Of a stretch of DNA of 64,000 nt, positions 34,941 to 43,276 are shown one piece after another (the stretch's first letter is position 1; the number at the start of each line of letters is the position of its first letter). Both the position numbers and the translations under genes were made by a program. Under the pieces are notes generated by a model that ran no database searches, was not told the origin of the DNA, and saw only the letters and a list, made by a program, of their open reading frames with translations. Source of the DNA: Natrinema salsiterrestre (lineage in GTDB: Archaea; Halobacteriota; Halobacteria; Halobacteriales; Natrialbaceae); contig NZ_JAMQOT010000011.1 of assembly GCF_029502005.1 (NCBI RefSeq), positions 1-64,000 on the forward strand, given 5' to 3'.

Positions 34941-36860
34941 ATGAACAAACAATCGATCACGCAGTACTACCGGAACCACCGGAAGGCCATCGTCACGGCG
35001 ACGAGCGGCCTGCTGTACGGCGGTGGCTGGAGTCTCGGCTACCTCACGAGTTTCGAGATGGCAAGCGCCGCCATCCTCGTCCTCGCGACGGTCGTGGGTG
35101 GCTACGACATCGCCAAGACCGCTTACCACGAGGTCACCAACCGGACGCTCGGCATCAAGACGCTGGTGACGCTGGCCGCCATCGGTGCTATCGTCATCGG
35201 GGAGTACTGGGAAGCCGCCGCCGTCGTCTTCCTGTTCAGCCTTGGCAGCTACCTCGAAGGCCGGACGATGCGGAAGACCCGGACGGCACTTCAGGAGCTA
35301 CTGGAGATGACGCCCGACACGGCGACCGTCCGTCGCGACGGGACACTCCAAGAGGTCTCCGCCCGCGATGTCGAAGAGGGCGAAGTCGTCGTCGTAAAGC
35401 CGGGCGGGAAGATCCCGGTCGACGGAACCGTCGTCGACGGCGAGAGCGCAGTCAACCAGGCGCCGGTCACCGGCGAGAGCGCGCCCGTCCACAAGGCCGA
35501 CAGCGACGAGGTGTACGCCGGGACGGTCAACCAGGAGGGCGCGCTAGAAATCCGGACGACGGGAGCGGGATCGGATACGACTCTCGAACGGATCATCCGT
35601 CGCGTCGAGGAGGCCCAGGAGGCTCAGTCGCCCACGGAGAGTCTCATCGACCGGTTCGCGAAGTACTACACGCCGGCCGTCATTGCCCTGGCTATCGGCG
35701 CGTACGCGGTCACGCAGAACGCGATCCTGTCGCTGACGCTGCTGGTCATCGGCTGTCCGGGCGCGCTGGTCATCGGGCCACCGGTCAGCATCGTCTCGGC
35801 CATCGGTAACGCCGCCCGGTCGGGCGTGCTGATGAAGGGCGGCGAACACCTCGAACGCGCCGGCAAGATCGATCTCGTCGCCTTCGACAAGACGGGGACG
35901 CTCACGAAGGGCGAGACCACCGTCTCCGACATCGAGGGGTTCGGCGTCGCCGCCGCCGACGTCCTCTCGCTCGCAGCGACCGCCGAGAAGAAGAGCGAAC
36001 ACCACCTCGCGGACGCCATCGTCGACATGGCCCGCGAACGCCAGACGGCTGCGACGGACGGTGGAGCGACGGTCGCCCAAGCGGACGATACGGACGTGGG
36101 GCGCAGGTCGGTCCCCGATCCCGACGACTTCGACGTGGTCGCCGGCAAGGGCGTCATCGCCCATGCCGATGGCCAGGAAGTCGTCGTCGGCAACCGCGCG
36201 CTGCTGGACGACCGCGACGTCGATGTCCCCGATCGGGTCGCCGACTACGTCCGCGAGCGTGAGGGGCGCGGCGAGACAGTCGTCCACGTCGTTCGGGACG
36301 GGGACATCATCGGCGCGATTGCGATGCGGGACGAGCTCCGGGAGGCCGCTCCTGGGGTCGTCGCGGCGCTCCAAGACGCTGGCATCGAGACGGTGATGCT
36401 CACCGGCGACAACGATCGGACGGCCGCTGCCGTTGCCGAGGAGGTCGGTATCGACGAGTACCGTGCCGAACTCCTCCCCGAGGACAAGCAGTCCGTCATC
36501 GAGGGCTACCAGGCCGACGGCCACGTCGTCGCGATGGTCGGCGACGGCATCAACGACGCGCCATCGCTGGCCACTGCCGATGTCGGCATCGCGATGGGTG
36601 CTGCGGGAACGGACACCGCTATCGAAACGGCTGACATGGCGTTGATGGCCGACGACCTCGAACGCATCCCGTACGCGGTCAAACTCAGCAAGGCGACGCG
36701 CTGGAACGTCCTCGAGAACGTCGGGATCGCGGTGCTGACCGTGACCGTCCTCCTCGCGGGCGTGCTCACCAGCTACGTCACCCTCGCGTCGGGAATGCTG
36801 GTCCACGAGGCCAGCGTCCTCCTCGTCATCCTCAACGGGATGCGACTGCTCCGCTACTGA
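34941..36860 (+). CDS. P1B-type metal ATPase with CPG motif
   Basis: A 639-residue heavy-metal ATPase. The membrane metal motif is CPG at 272-274 (VIGCPGALVIGPPVS), where most P1B pumps have CPC, CPH or SPC. The phosphorylated Asp is D316 in DKTGTLTKGE. The actuator motif TGES and hinge MVGDGINDAPSLA are intact. There is no N-terminal HMA domain; a stand-alone HMA protein precedes it. CPG forms exist in bacteria and methanogens near the ZntA/CadA group, but their metal is not settled. It belongs to an operon with the HMA protein and FmdE-like protein under a Cys-containing regulator. Confidence 0.9.
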   Translation: MNKQSITQYYRNHRKAIVTATSGLLYGGGWSLGYLTSFEMASAAILVLATVVGGYDIAKTAYHEVTNRTLGIKTLVTLAAIGAIVIGEYWEAAAVVFLFSLGSYLEGRTMRKTRTALQELLEMTPDTATVRRDGTLQEVSARDVEEGEVVVVKPGGKIPVDGTVVDGESAVNQAPVTGESAPVHKADSDEVYAGTVNQEGALEIRTTGAGSDTTLERIIRRVEEAQEAQSPTESLIDRFAKYYTPAVIALAIGAYAVTQNAILSLTLLVIGCPGALVIGPPVSIVSAIGNAARSGVLMKGGEHLERAGKIDLVAFDKTGTLTKGETTVSDIEGFGVAAADVLSLAATAEKKSEHHLADAIVDMARERQTAATDGGATVAQADDTDVGRRSVPDPDDFDVVAGKGVIAHADGQEVVVGNRALLDDRDVDVPDRVADYVREREGRGETVVHVVRDGDIIGAIAMRDELREAAPGVVAALQDAGIETVMLTGDNDRTAAAVAEEVGIDEYRAELLPEDKQSVIEGYQADGHVVAMVGDGINDAPSLATADVGIAMGAAGTDTAIETADMALMADDLERIPYAVKLSKATRWNVLENVGIAVLTVTVLLAGVLTSYVTLASGMLVHEASVLLVILNGMRLLRY

Positions 36861-36888
36861 CCACGAGACACGATCACAACCACAACTC

Positions 36889-37542
36889 ATGACATCGAAT
36901 TCGACTGCGACTGACACGACCCAGACGAGAACCAATTGGCAGGTCGACTACGACGTCGAGCCGATCGAAATCCGCGACCCCGTCGCGGAGGCCCTCGACG
37001 TCCTCGAACCGGGCGAGCCGTTCGTCATCGCTTATAGAGACGCGGTGAAAGAGGCAGGACACTCCTGTCCGACTGCCTCGGGCGCCTACCGGATCGTCCA
37101 GCTCGGGCTCGACGCCCTGTATCCCGACGACTATCCAGTCCGGAGCGAAATCGAGGTCCAGACGGCCGGCCCGCAGGAGGATGCTGCGTACGGCGTGATG
37201 AGCCGTATCATCTCGTACGTGACTGGCGCGACCGGCGATGACGGATTCAGCGGGCTCGCCGGCGGCTATGGCGGCCGCCGCGACCTCCTGTGCTTCGACG
37301 GGTTCGACCCGGACACGGCGGACCCGACGTTCCGGTTCCGGCGAACCGACACGGACGAGACCGTCGAAGTGGCCTACCACGTCAGCGACGTTCCTAGCGG
37401 TGGACCCGCAATCGGGAACCTCCAGAGGATTCTCGACGGATCGGCAAGCGACCAGCAACGGGAGGCCTTCGCTGACGCTTGGCACCGCCGCGTGCAGGCT
37501 GTTCTCAGAGACGCCACCCTATTCTCCGTCGAAGGGGTATGA
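36889..37542 (+). CDS. FmdE family metal-binding protein
   Basis: A 217-residue protein with the FmdE signature EAGHSCPTASGAYRI (Gly-His-x-Cys-Pro). A Gly-rich loop (GLAGGYGGRRDLLCFDGF) and a C-terminal helical part follow. FmdE was first seen beside formylmethanofuran dehydrogenase; related domains bind metals through the His/Cys pair. It starts 28 bases after the ATPase stop and is likely in the same transcript. I infer a role as soluble partner of the pump, perhaps in metal delivery or sensing. Confidence 0.82.
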   Translation: MTSNSTATDTTQTRTNWQVDYDVEPIEIRDPVAEALDVLEPGEPFVIAYRDAVKEAGHSCPTASGAYRIVQLGLDALYPDDYPVRSEIEVQTAGPQEDAAYGVMSRIISYVTGATGDDGFSGLAGGYGGRRDLLCFDGFDPDTADPTFRFRRTDTDETVEVAYHVSDVPSGGPAIGNLQRILDGSASDQQREAFADAWHRRVQAVLRDATLFSVEGV

Positions 37543-37577
37543 ACGCGGCGGTGTACCCCTCACACTCGTAATGAGAG

Positions 37578-37777
37578 TTACCGCGATATACTGTTGGGCT
37601 CCTTGGGTACCTTGGTAGCGCCATCACCTAACTCGCCGACATCGATATGAGAGTACCCCACGCAAACCATCCCCTCAGAGTTGTCCAAGTATCGAGCTAC
37701 AACCGCCAACCCAAATACTCAAACAAGAATCTCGCCCATCCCGCGTCAACTGCCATATGGAGCAAGGTAATCGTGTT
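37578..37777 (-). pseudogene. Possible tyrosine recombinase remnant (C-terminal part, frameshifted)
   Basis: Two overlapping minus-strand frames read TITLLHMAVDAGWARFLFEY and LGW in one frame. Then, after a shift near 37690, the other reads VVARYLDNSEGMVCVGYSHI, ending at TAA 37578-37580. The order T-x2-LL-x-AG, LGW and Y-x-H resembles box II of tyrosine recombinases, with degenerate His/Arg positions. It lies between the metal operon and the ParA locus, where an old integration event would fit. The match is short and may be chance. Confidence 0.3.
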
Positions 37778-38025
37778 TCCAATGGTCGATATCGATCTCC
37801 ACAGCCTCTGAAGTCGTTGGAGAACCGACCGTGACCCATCAGTCATAATCTGCGGCAACGTCTACGGACACATCTATGCCGTTGTATGAGTCGTCGGAGC
37901 GCCCTGTCGGTGCCGTCGATATTGACGGGGTACAAGAGGTCAACTATGATTTATTTCCAGTTCATTTCGAGCTGATTCGAAGGCACGCATCAAATCTATC
38001 CTCCGAGGTTGTGTTCTGCGCGAGG
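37778..38025. other. Gap with no gene recognised
   Basis: About 250 bases between the recombinase-like remnant and the ParA partner gene. No complete gene, RNA or repeat is visible. A plus-strand frame from 37876 overlaps the partner gene antisense and has no family character. Confidence 0.35.
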
Positions 38026-38433
38026 TCATTCGTCGCCGAGTTCCGAAAGCCGAGCCTGGATTTCTTCGGCATCCGCCTCAGAGAGCGCCTCAATACCGAA
38101 CTGGACGAGTAGCGGGTAGAAGTGGCGGTTCTTCTTGAACTCGTCCTGGCCCGCCTTGCGGAGCTTCAGCTGAGACTCGAGGTAAGTGTCCTCCATCTCG
38201 TCGAGGACATCGTCGGGAATGTAGATCGTCCGCCCATTCCACTCGTCCTTGATGTTCGTTTTCGTTTTGCTCGTTTCGTTCGTTTCACTCGTTGAAGTCG
38301 ATTCGGTCGTTTCGGTCGATGAACTGGTTTCCACCGTTTCACTCACCTCGCTCGTTTCGCTGGAATCAGCCTCGTCGTCCTCCTCTTCGTAGTTGCCCTC
38401 GATGCCGGAAGCATCACCCCAGCCGTCGGTCAT
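38026..38433 (-). CDS. ParA partner protein with low-complexity linker, RHH-like
   Basis: A 135-residue protein whose start overlaps the ParA stop by 4 bases (ATGA). Residues 1-22 are acidic. Residues 23-58 are a Ser/Thr/Glu-rich linker with repeats of the type SETSEVSETVETSSSTETTE. Residues 60-135 read GRTIYIPDDVLDEMEDTYL, then NRHFYPLLVQFGIEALSE, a strand-helix-helix order like ribbon-helix-helix partition proteins. It would bind the centromere site and bridge it to ParA. The linker's DNA carries the same TTCG-type repeats as the region upstream of parA, suggesting a second centromere copy inside the gene. Confidence 0.72.
   Translation of the reverse strand: MTDGWGDASGIEGNYEEEDDEADSSETSEVSETVETSSSTETTESTSTSETNETSKTKTNIKDEWNGRTIYIPDDVLDEMEDTYLESQLKLRKAGQDEFKKNRHFYPLLVQFGIEALSEADAEEIQARLSELGDE
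38252..38360. repeat. TTCG-type repeats inside the ParA partner gene
   Basis: The DNA coding the Ser/Thr/Glu linker carries GTTCGTTTTCGTTTTGCTCG and, at 38271-38284, TCGTTTCGTTCGTT. That 14-base core is identical to the copies upstream of parA. GTTTCACTCGTTG and CGTTTCACTCACC add further near-copies. These encode NET, SET and ETS triplets in the partner, so the repeat may work both as protein linker and as binding site. Confidence 0.6.
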
Positions 38434-39248
38434 GCTTCCACCTCCTCAGGTGCGGTCTTCTCAAACGTTTCGTCGAACAGGTCGGCGATTTCGTTGAACA
38501 GGTCGCGTGCATCCTCAACGCGCTGGTTCTCCTTGCCGAAGCCGAAGACGGACACCCCTTCGCCAATCGACTGAGAGAGGTCGGTCCGCTTCGGGATCTC
38601 GAACACCGGGAGAGAGTACGCCGACTTGATCTCCTCGATGGTGTCGCGGTGTTCGGCGTTCTGCTCGACGCGGTTACAGACGATTGCGAGCCGATTGATG
38701 TCTCCGTACGCCTGTTCGAGGGAGCTCAGCTGCTTGGCGAAAATCTGGAGGCTGTTGGCGTTGAGCTTCTCGGGAATGACGGGGATGACGACGTTGCCAG
38801 TCGCGACGAGCGCGTTGTCGGTGAGGACGTTCAGAGATGGCGGCGTGTCGACGATAATGTAGTCGTAGTCCTTGTCGAGTTCGTCCAGAGTCATCTCCAA
38901 CCGCTCGCGACTCTTCGGCGCCTCAAGCAGCGTCTGGATGTTCTTGTTGTTCGCGAGCTTCTCGCTGGCGGGAAGAATGTCGAATTCCTCGTGCTCGACG
39001 ATGATGTCGTTCACCGACTCCATCTGATCGAAGTCGAGGACGTCGAACAGCGTCGTACGGTCGGTATCATAGTACAAATCGTTGTAGCCAAGCGAGCAGG
39101 TGAGCCCGCCGTGATAGTCGATGTCGACCAGGAGGACGTCGTGGCCCCGGGCGGCGAGTGCGCCGCCAGTATGAATGACGTCGGTTGTCTTCCCCGCGCC
39201 GCCCTTCTGATTCGCCACCGTGATTCGTGCGGTGTTGGTGTCGGTCAT
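38430..39248 (-). CDS. parA: ParA family partition ATPase
   Basis: A 272-residue ATPase of the ParA/MinD superfamily. The deviant Walker A is NQKGGAGKTTD (the first Lys is the signature Lys). Walker B lies in DYDYIIVDTPPSLNV, and the C-terminal region includes VCNRVEQNAEHRDTIEEI. With its partner it segregates a low-copy replicon by ATP-driven patterning. It is preceded by a 390-base repeat region that probably holds the centromere and promoter. Its presence argues that this DNA is, or was, part of a plasmid. Confidence 0.92.
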   Translation of the reverse strand: MTDTNTARITVANQKGGAGKTTDVIHTGGALAARGHDVLLVDIDYHGGLTCSLGYNDLYYDTDRTTLFDVLDFDQMESVNDIIVEHEEFDILPASEKLANNKNIQTLLEAPKSRERLEMTLDELDKDYDYIIVDTPPSLNVLTDNALVATGNVVIPVIPEKLNANSLQIFAKQLSSLEQAYGDINRLAIVCNRVEQNAEHRDTIEEIKSAYSLPVFEIPKRTDLSQSIGEGVSVFGFGKENQRVEDARDLFNEIADLFDETFEKTAPEEVEA

Positions 39249-39545
39249 TATCTTCGTTTCTCTCGTTGTGTTCGTTTCGTTCGTTTTTCTCGTTTAGTTC
39301 GGTGCGTTCGGTGAGGGTGTTTCACTCGGTGAGAGGATTACTACGATGTTAAAACCAACTGTTCGTTTCGCTCGTTGAACTAATTGCGTTCATTTCTATC
39401 ACTCAATTCGTTCCGTTCGTTTCGTTCGTTTTTGCGAAAGGCCAACCAGAGTCAAACCAGTTCGTTTGGAGAATTCAATTCATCAACCTCGTTTACTTCA
39501 TTCCCTTCATTCTATTCGTTTCGTTCGTTCCTTTCGTTTCGGTAA
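39249..39545. repeat. TTCG-rich repeat cluster upstream of parA (candidate centromere)
   Basis: The 15-base unit TTCGTTTCGTTCGTT occurs at 39271-39285, 39416-39430 and 39515-39529. Shorter forms (TTCGTTTCGCTCGTTG at 39362-39377, CTCGTTT, TTCGTTCC) fill the gaps. The first two long copies share a 19-base match (39270-39288, 39415-39433). No protein is encoded. Directly repeated sites beside ParA are the usual form of plasmid centromeres; they may also hold the parA promoter. Confidence 0.7.
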
Positions 39546-39642
39546 AGGAGGTCGTACCTTCTGTGGGGATGGCGAAGCTGGATAGGATAGTCAGCTGAGA
39601 AGGCTTCGACAGGTACTCGCAAAACCGACTTCTCAGAGGGGG

Positions 39643-42084
39643 TTAAAGCGATCGGACGGACAGACGTTTCTCAAACTCTTGGTCCGTCTTCTCTCGAATT
39701 TCGTGGCGTACCTCATCTTGGTCGGATTCAATCCCGAACTCGTCCTCAAACGAATCGAACCCAAGCGTCGACAGAATATCCAAGAGGAGCTCGATTCGTC
39801 GATCCTGCAGAGTCTCGTAGGTCCAGAAGGAGTTGAAATACGCCACTACATCGGCGTCCACATTCGAAACGTCACCGCCATCGTGCTGCTCACGGAGTTT
39901 GTCGAGGGAGTCGCGATCGACGTTGCCGTATTCGGCCGTGAAATACCGATTGGGGTAGATACTGGCGAAACCGTCGATCTCGGAGTAGTACTGCGTCATC
40001 TTCTCGGCGAGTGGCCGATTACTAGCCCCGATATTATCGGTGTCACGGAGCAGGAGGAAGTTCCCGATATCGTCGATGAACCCCTGCGTGATGAACTCCG
40101 AGATATTGTCTTTCAGTCGCTCCTCCTCTTCGTCGAGATCAGAGCGCTGCACCAGCTCGATATAGCGTTCGATCTCTGACGCGATCTCGATGTCCGGCTC
40201 CGAGTCGAGTTTGAAAAACTCCCGAAGCCACGTCGGGTCTTCCGGGTCGCTGACGGGTGTCTGCGGGAGGACGTGTTCGAGATGGATGTTCCCCATGTTC
40301 AGGTCTCGCTCGACGGCACGACTACTGTCGTCGAAGTGATCCTGGGCGATCTTCCCGAAGAGCAGTCGCGCCGTTCCGGTACTCCAGGACTGCGTCTGGA
40401 CGACCGTATCGACGAACCGGTCGCCGAACAGCGTCGGCGTAGAGGAACGCATCTCGGTGATGAGGTACTCTCGAGAAGCCTCGTATACACTATCTGGAGT
40501 GGCGTCGGCAGTTGGTGCGAGATTGAACTCCTCGACGGCCTCGATGAAGACCTCGCGGAAAATACTCGGTCGTTCAGAGATGAGGAGGCGTCGCAGGTTG
40601 AGTTTCTCGATGGTCTCTAGTACGCGGTGGAACTGTGCTGCATCCCGTTCCGATTCAGGATTGGTGTGATAGTAGAGCGCCAGGACGAATGGCCGCCACT
40701 GGTCCATCTGTTGGTTATTGAGGCGTACAAGGATTTCCCGACACTGCTCTCGGTGACTGGCTAACTCAAGATCGTCAGCGGCGAGCTCCGTGGTCGTGAT
40801 ATCTTGATAGTAGTCGACGAGGTCGTGCGCGTAGTCGAGGAAAGCCTTCGCTTCATCGAGATTCCGAAGCCGCGGGACGACATCCGAGTCGATGTTCCGC
40901 GTGTCGAAGGCGTTGGTCAGTTCGGCGCTCGCGTCACCAATCCTGTCGATGCCATCGTCGACGATACTCAGATAGATCGAGAGGTAGTCGTCGATGGCAT
41001 CACCATCGGTTGCGAACGCCACCACGATATCCTCCCACTTGTCGACGTACTCGTCTTTCACGTCGGTATCGAAGAACGCGTTCACGACCGCTGCCCTGAT
41101 ACGGTCGATCTTCGTCAGATCGACGCCGCGGTCGTTCAAAATCTCGAAGATCTGCATCCGGAAGTCCGACTCCGCCTCTCGAATCAGGTACTCCCCGACG
41201 TGGTAGGAGTTGTAGACGTAGTTAAGGATATTCACGAGCGCTCGCACAGTCTCGTCCGGCGTCTCGGCGTCGGCGACGACGCCGCTAATCTTCTCGTCGT
41301 AGAACTCGTAAGCGTTCAACAACCGCCGGTGTGAGCGGTACAGTTTGAAGAACGCCCCTGAGGACAGCGAGTCAGTATCCAAGTCCGCGAGTTCATCGTC
41401 CGTGGTACCGAACCGGTCCAGACATTCCGAGACTTGTACTGCATCGCTGTTGTTCCCGTGAATGCTGAAGTCGGCCTCGTTCTTGAGGTAGTCCACCTGG
41501 GCGGAGGGCCCCATCATGAGGGCTTTGAAAAATTCAGCGTCGTGTTTGTTCAGCGTGAGCCGGGGCTCACGTTTGCCGAACATCTCCTCCACATAGAGGA
41601 TATCGGTGATTCGTCCGATCCCGTAGTCCCGAAACTCCGCCAGGGTATCGTCCTCGATAGAAGCTGGGTCGACGTCCTCGAGGTGCTCCATAAGGACGCG
41701 CAACAGCAGGTGTGTCGTCGTCAGGCGCTGTTGGCCGTCGATGACCTCGTACACCTGTTTGTCGTCGTTGACCGCGAAGTACATCGAGCTGAAGAACACG
41801 TCCGACACTTCGCGTCGGTCAGCGACCAGGTCGGCATTCACGAACTGCTCGATGTCCGACCAATACTGTTCGTGGTGGATGTTCTTCCACGAGTACAGTC
41901 GCTGGTACTCTGGTACGTTGAACTTCTGATCGGTGAGGACCTCCCCCAGAGTCCGTTTCTCCATCTCGAAATTCTCGGCCGTAATCGGCCGAACTACCTT
42001 CCCATCACCGACATTCCGGGTATCGAGATCTCTGCCATCGTAGTCGATGTACTTATCATACAAATCGTCAGCCTCGTCCGACAT
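39643..42084 (-). CDS. DUF262/DUF1524 protein (GmrSD-type restriction)
   Basis: An 813-residue single-chain GmrSD-like protein. The N-terminal DUF262 domain shows FNVPEYQRLYSWKNIHHEQY and the nucleotide-handling motif YEVIDGQQRLTTTHLLLRVL. The C-terminal DUF1524 domain has the His-Asn-His type site GNIHLEHVLPQTPVSDPEDP. GmrSD enzymes (type IV restriction) cut phage DNA whose cytosines carry sugars, powered by NTP. Fused GmrS-GmrD proteins of this size are known. It is the last gene of the leftward defence operon, 63 bases after the CoiA-like gene. It could be an accessory restriction factor or part of the system. Confidence 0.88.
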   Translation of the reverse strand: MSDEADDLYDKYIDYDGRDLDTRNVGDGKVVRPITAENFEMEKRTLGEVLTDQKFNVPEYQRLYSWKNIHHEQYWSDIEQFVNADLVADRREVSDVFFSSMYFAVNDDKQVYEVIDGQQRLTTTHLLLRVLMEHLEDVDPASIEDDTLAEFRDYGIGRITDILYVEEMFGKREPRLTLNKHDAEFFKALMMGPSAQVDYLKNEADFSIHGNNSDAVQVSECLDRFGTTDDELADLDTDSLSSGAFFKLYRSHRRLLNAYEFYDEKISGVVADAETPDETVRALVNILNYVYNSYHVGEYLIREAESDFRMQIFEILNDRGVDLTKIDRIRAAVVNAFFDTDVKDEYVDKWEDIVVAFATDGDAIDDYLSIYLSIVDDGIDRIGDASAELTNAFDTRNIDSDVVPRLRNLDEAKAFLDYAHDLVDYYQDITTTELAADDLELASHREQCREILVRLNNQQMDQWRPFVLALYYHTNPESERDAAQFHRVLETIEKLNLRRLLISERPSIFREVFIEAVEEFNLAPTADATPDSVYEASREYLITEMRSSTPTLFGDRFVDTVVQTQSWSTGTARLLFGKIAQDHFDDSSRAVERDLNMGNIHLEHVLPQTPVSDPEDPTWLREFFKLDSEPDIEIASEIERYIELVQRSDLDEEEERLKDNISEFITQGFIDDIGNFLLLRDTDNIGASNRPLAEKMTQYYSEIDGFASIYPNRYFTAEYGNVDRDSLDKLREQHDGGDVSNVDADVVAYFNSFWTYETLQDRRIELLLDILSTLGFDSFEDEFGIESDQDEVRHEIREKTDQEFEKRLSVRSL

Positions 42085-42147
42085 TATTGACTGCTGTTTG
42101 TAGTCCGTCCATTTACCGTTGTGGGCGGGTTTCCGGGCCGAGTCAGA

Positions 42148-43254
42148 TCACCCCAGAAGGTTAGCCAGTTCATGGAGACTCTCTTTGAGATTACGCTTGA
42201 ACTCGGTAGAGACGGTAATGAACTCGTCATCGTCGCTGTGTTCCTTGTACTTTCCCAGCGAAAGAGCGAGCTCTCCGCCCGGAGTTGCAACGAGCTTGAA
42301 GATAACCGAAGTGCTCTGTAAGCCGGTTTCCAGCCACGCCTTTTCGATATCTGCCCATTCGCCAGCGGAGGTATCTGCTGAATCAACCTCGTAAGCCAAG
42401 CTGTGAACCTTCCCCCGATTCCGAGAGTGTTCAGTCTGAACTGGAGCGAGCACGTGTTCAGTACCGCGGACCTGCTTCCCGAGCTGAAGCATCGTCCGCC
42501 CGTCAGGCGTCTCGGTGAGTTTGAACCACTTCTGGTACGGGTCATACGAGGCACTCAACCACCAGAATCCGAGATCGTTCCAGTCCGATTGCCCTCCCTG
42601 ATCGAACTTCCCGTACTCCCATGCTCGACGAAGACCCTCGCTGTGTTCAGCTAGATATTCTCGCGGCAGGACGACGTCCATCGAGGGATTGGCTGGCTTT
42701 GATTGTCGGAGCCAGTGGATGACGCCGTGATACCCGTCGCTGAAGTCGTGTTGGACCGCGTGAGGCCAGGTCGGGAGAATGCCAGAGAGATCGACGTTGA
42801 GTCCGGAGAAGTCCTCTTCTCCCAACCAGAGGGCGCTGTACCCTGCAGCGAGATACTCAGCGGTTACTGCGTCGACATCCTTGTCCTCGTGTTTGTGCTG
42901 TACTTCGACGCCGATGCCACGGCCCTCAGGGAACCGAGGCTGTGGAAACTCAACGAGAATATCGGCACGCCGGTCACCCAGCTGCTGTTCTAGTCCTATT
43001 GTAGCGTCGGGATACTCGGTCGTGAGCTTCGAATACGCGATCGACTTCATCCGCAAATGAGGTGGAGATTCACCGCCACAGTCAGTCTTCTCTTCAGCAG
43101 CGTGGTAGAAATGCCGTGCGACGAACGATCCCTTACGGCGATGAGAATCGCGAATTTTCAATTGATCGCCGCACTTCGGGCACTCGAGGAGACTCCCTTT
43201 CTGTACCTGATTCGGAATGACCTCGGTGCCGTCGTGGAGGGCCAAGAACGGCAT
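42148..43254 (-). CDS. CoiA-like zinc-ribbon nuclease
   Basis: A 368-residue protein. A zinc-ribbon-like start (LLECPKCGDQLKIRDSH, RHFYHAAEEKTDCGG) is followed by a PD-(D/E)XK nuclease fold of the CoiA group. The catalytic run is GDRRADILVEF, later GIGVEVQHKHEDKDVD with Glu-x-Gln. CoiA was named for competence but its relatives occur in defence loci as DNA nucleases. The C-terminal 170 residues are unassigned. It lies 22 bases after the FtsK-like gene and within the same operon. Confidence 0.8.
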   Translation of the reverse strand: MPFLALHDGTEVIPNQVQKGSLLECPKCGDQLKIRDSHRRKGSFVARHFYHAAEEKTDCGGESPPHLRMKSIAYSKLTTEYPDATIGLEQQLGDRRADILVEFPQPRFPEGRGIGVEVQHKHEDKDVDAVTAEYLAAGYSALWLGEEDFSGLNVDLSGILPTWPHAVQHDFSDGYHGVIHWLRQSKPANPSMDVVLPREYLAEHSEGLRRAWEYGKFDQGGQSDWNDLGFWWLSASYDPYQKWFKLTETPDGRTMLQLGKQVRGTEHVLAPVQTEHSRNRGKVHSLAYEVDSADTSAGEWADIEKAWLETGLQSTSVIFKLVATPGGELALSLGKYKEHSDDDEFITVSTEFKRNLKESLHELANLLG

Positions 43255-43276
43255 TCGAATTCTACATTCCTAGTGG

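Noticed and set aside
35544-36935. 463-codon minus-strand frame across the CPG ATPase
   Set aside because: Opposes a gene with all P-type ATPase motifs; no family character in its own translation.
37876-38112. 78-codon plus-strand frame overlapping the ParA partner
   Set aside because: Antisense to a supported gene in an ATGA-coupled pair, with no recognisable domain.
39249-39545. TTCG repeats considered as a CRISPR array
   Set aside because: Units are 14-19 bases, irregularly spaced, with no unique spacers of constant length and no cas genes; position beside parA fits a centromere better.
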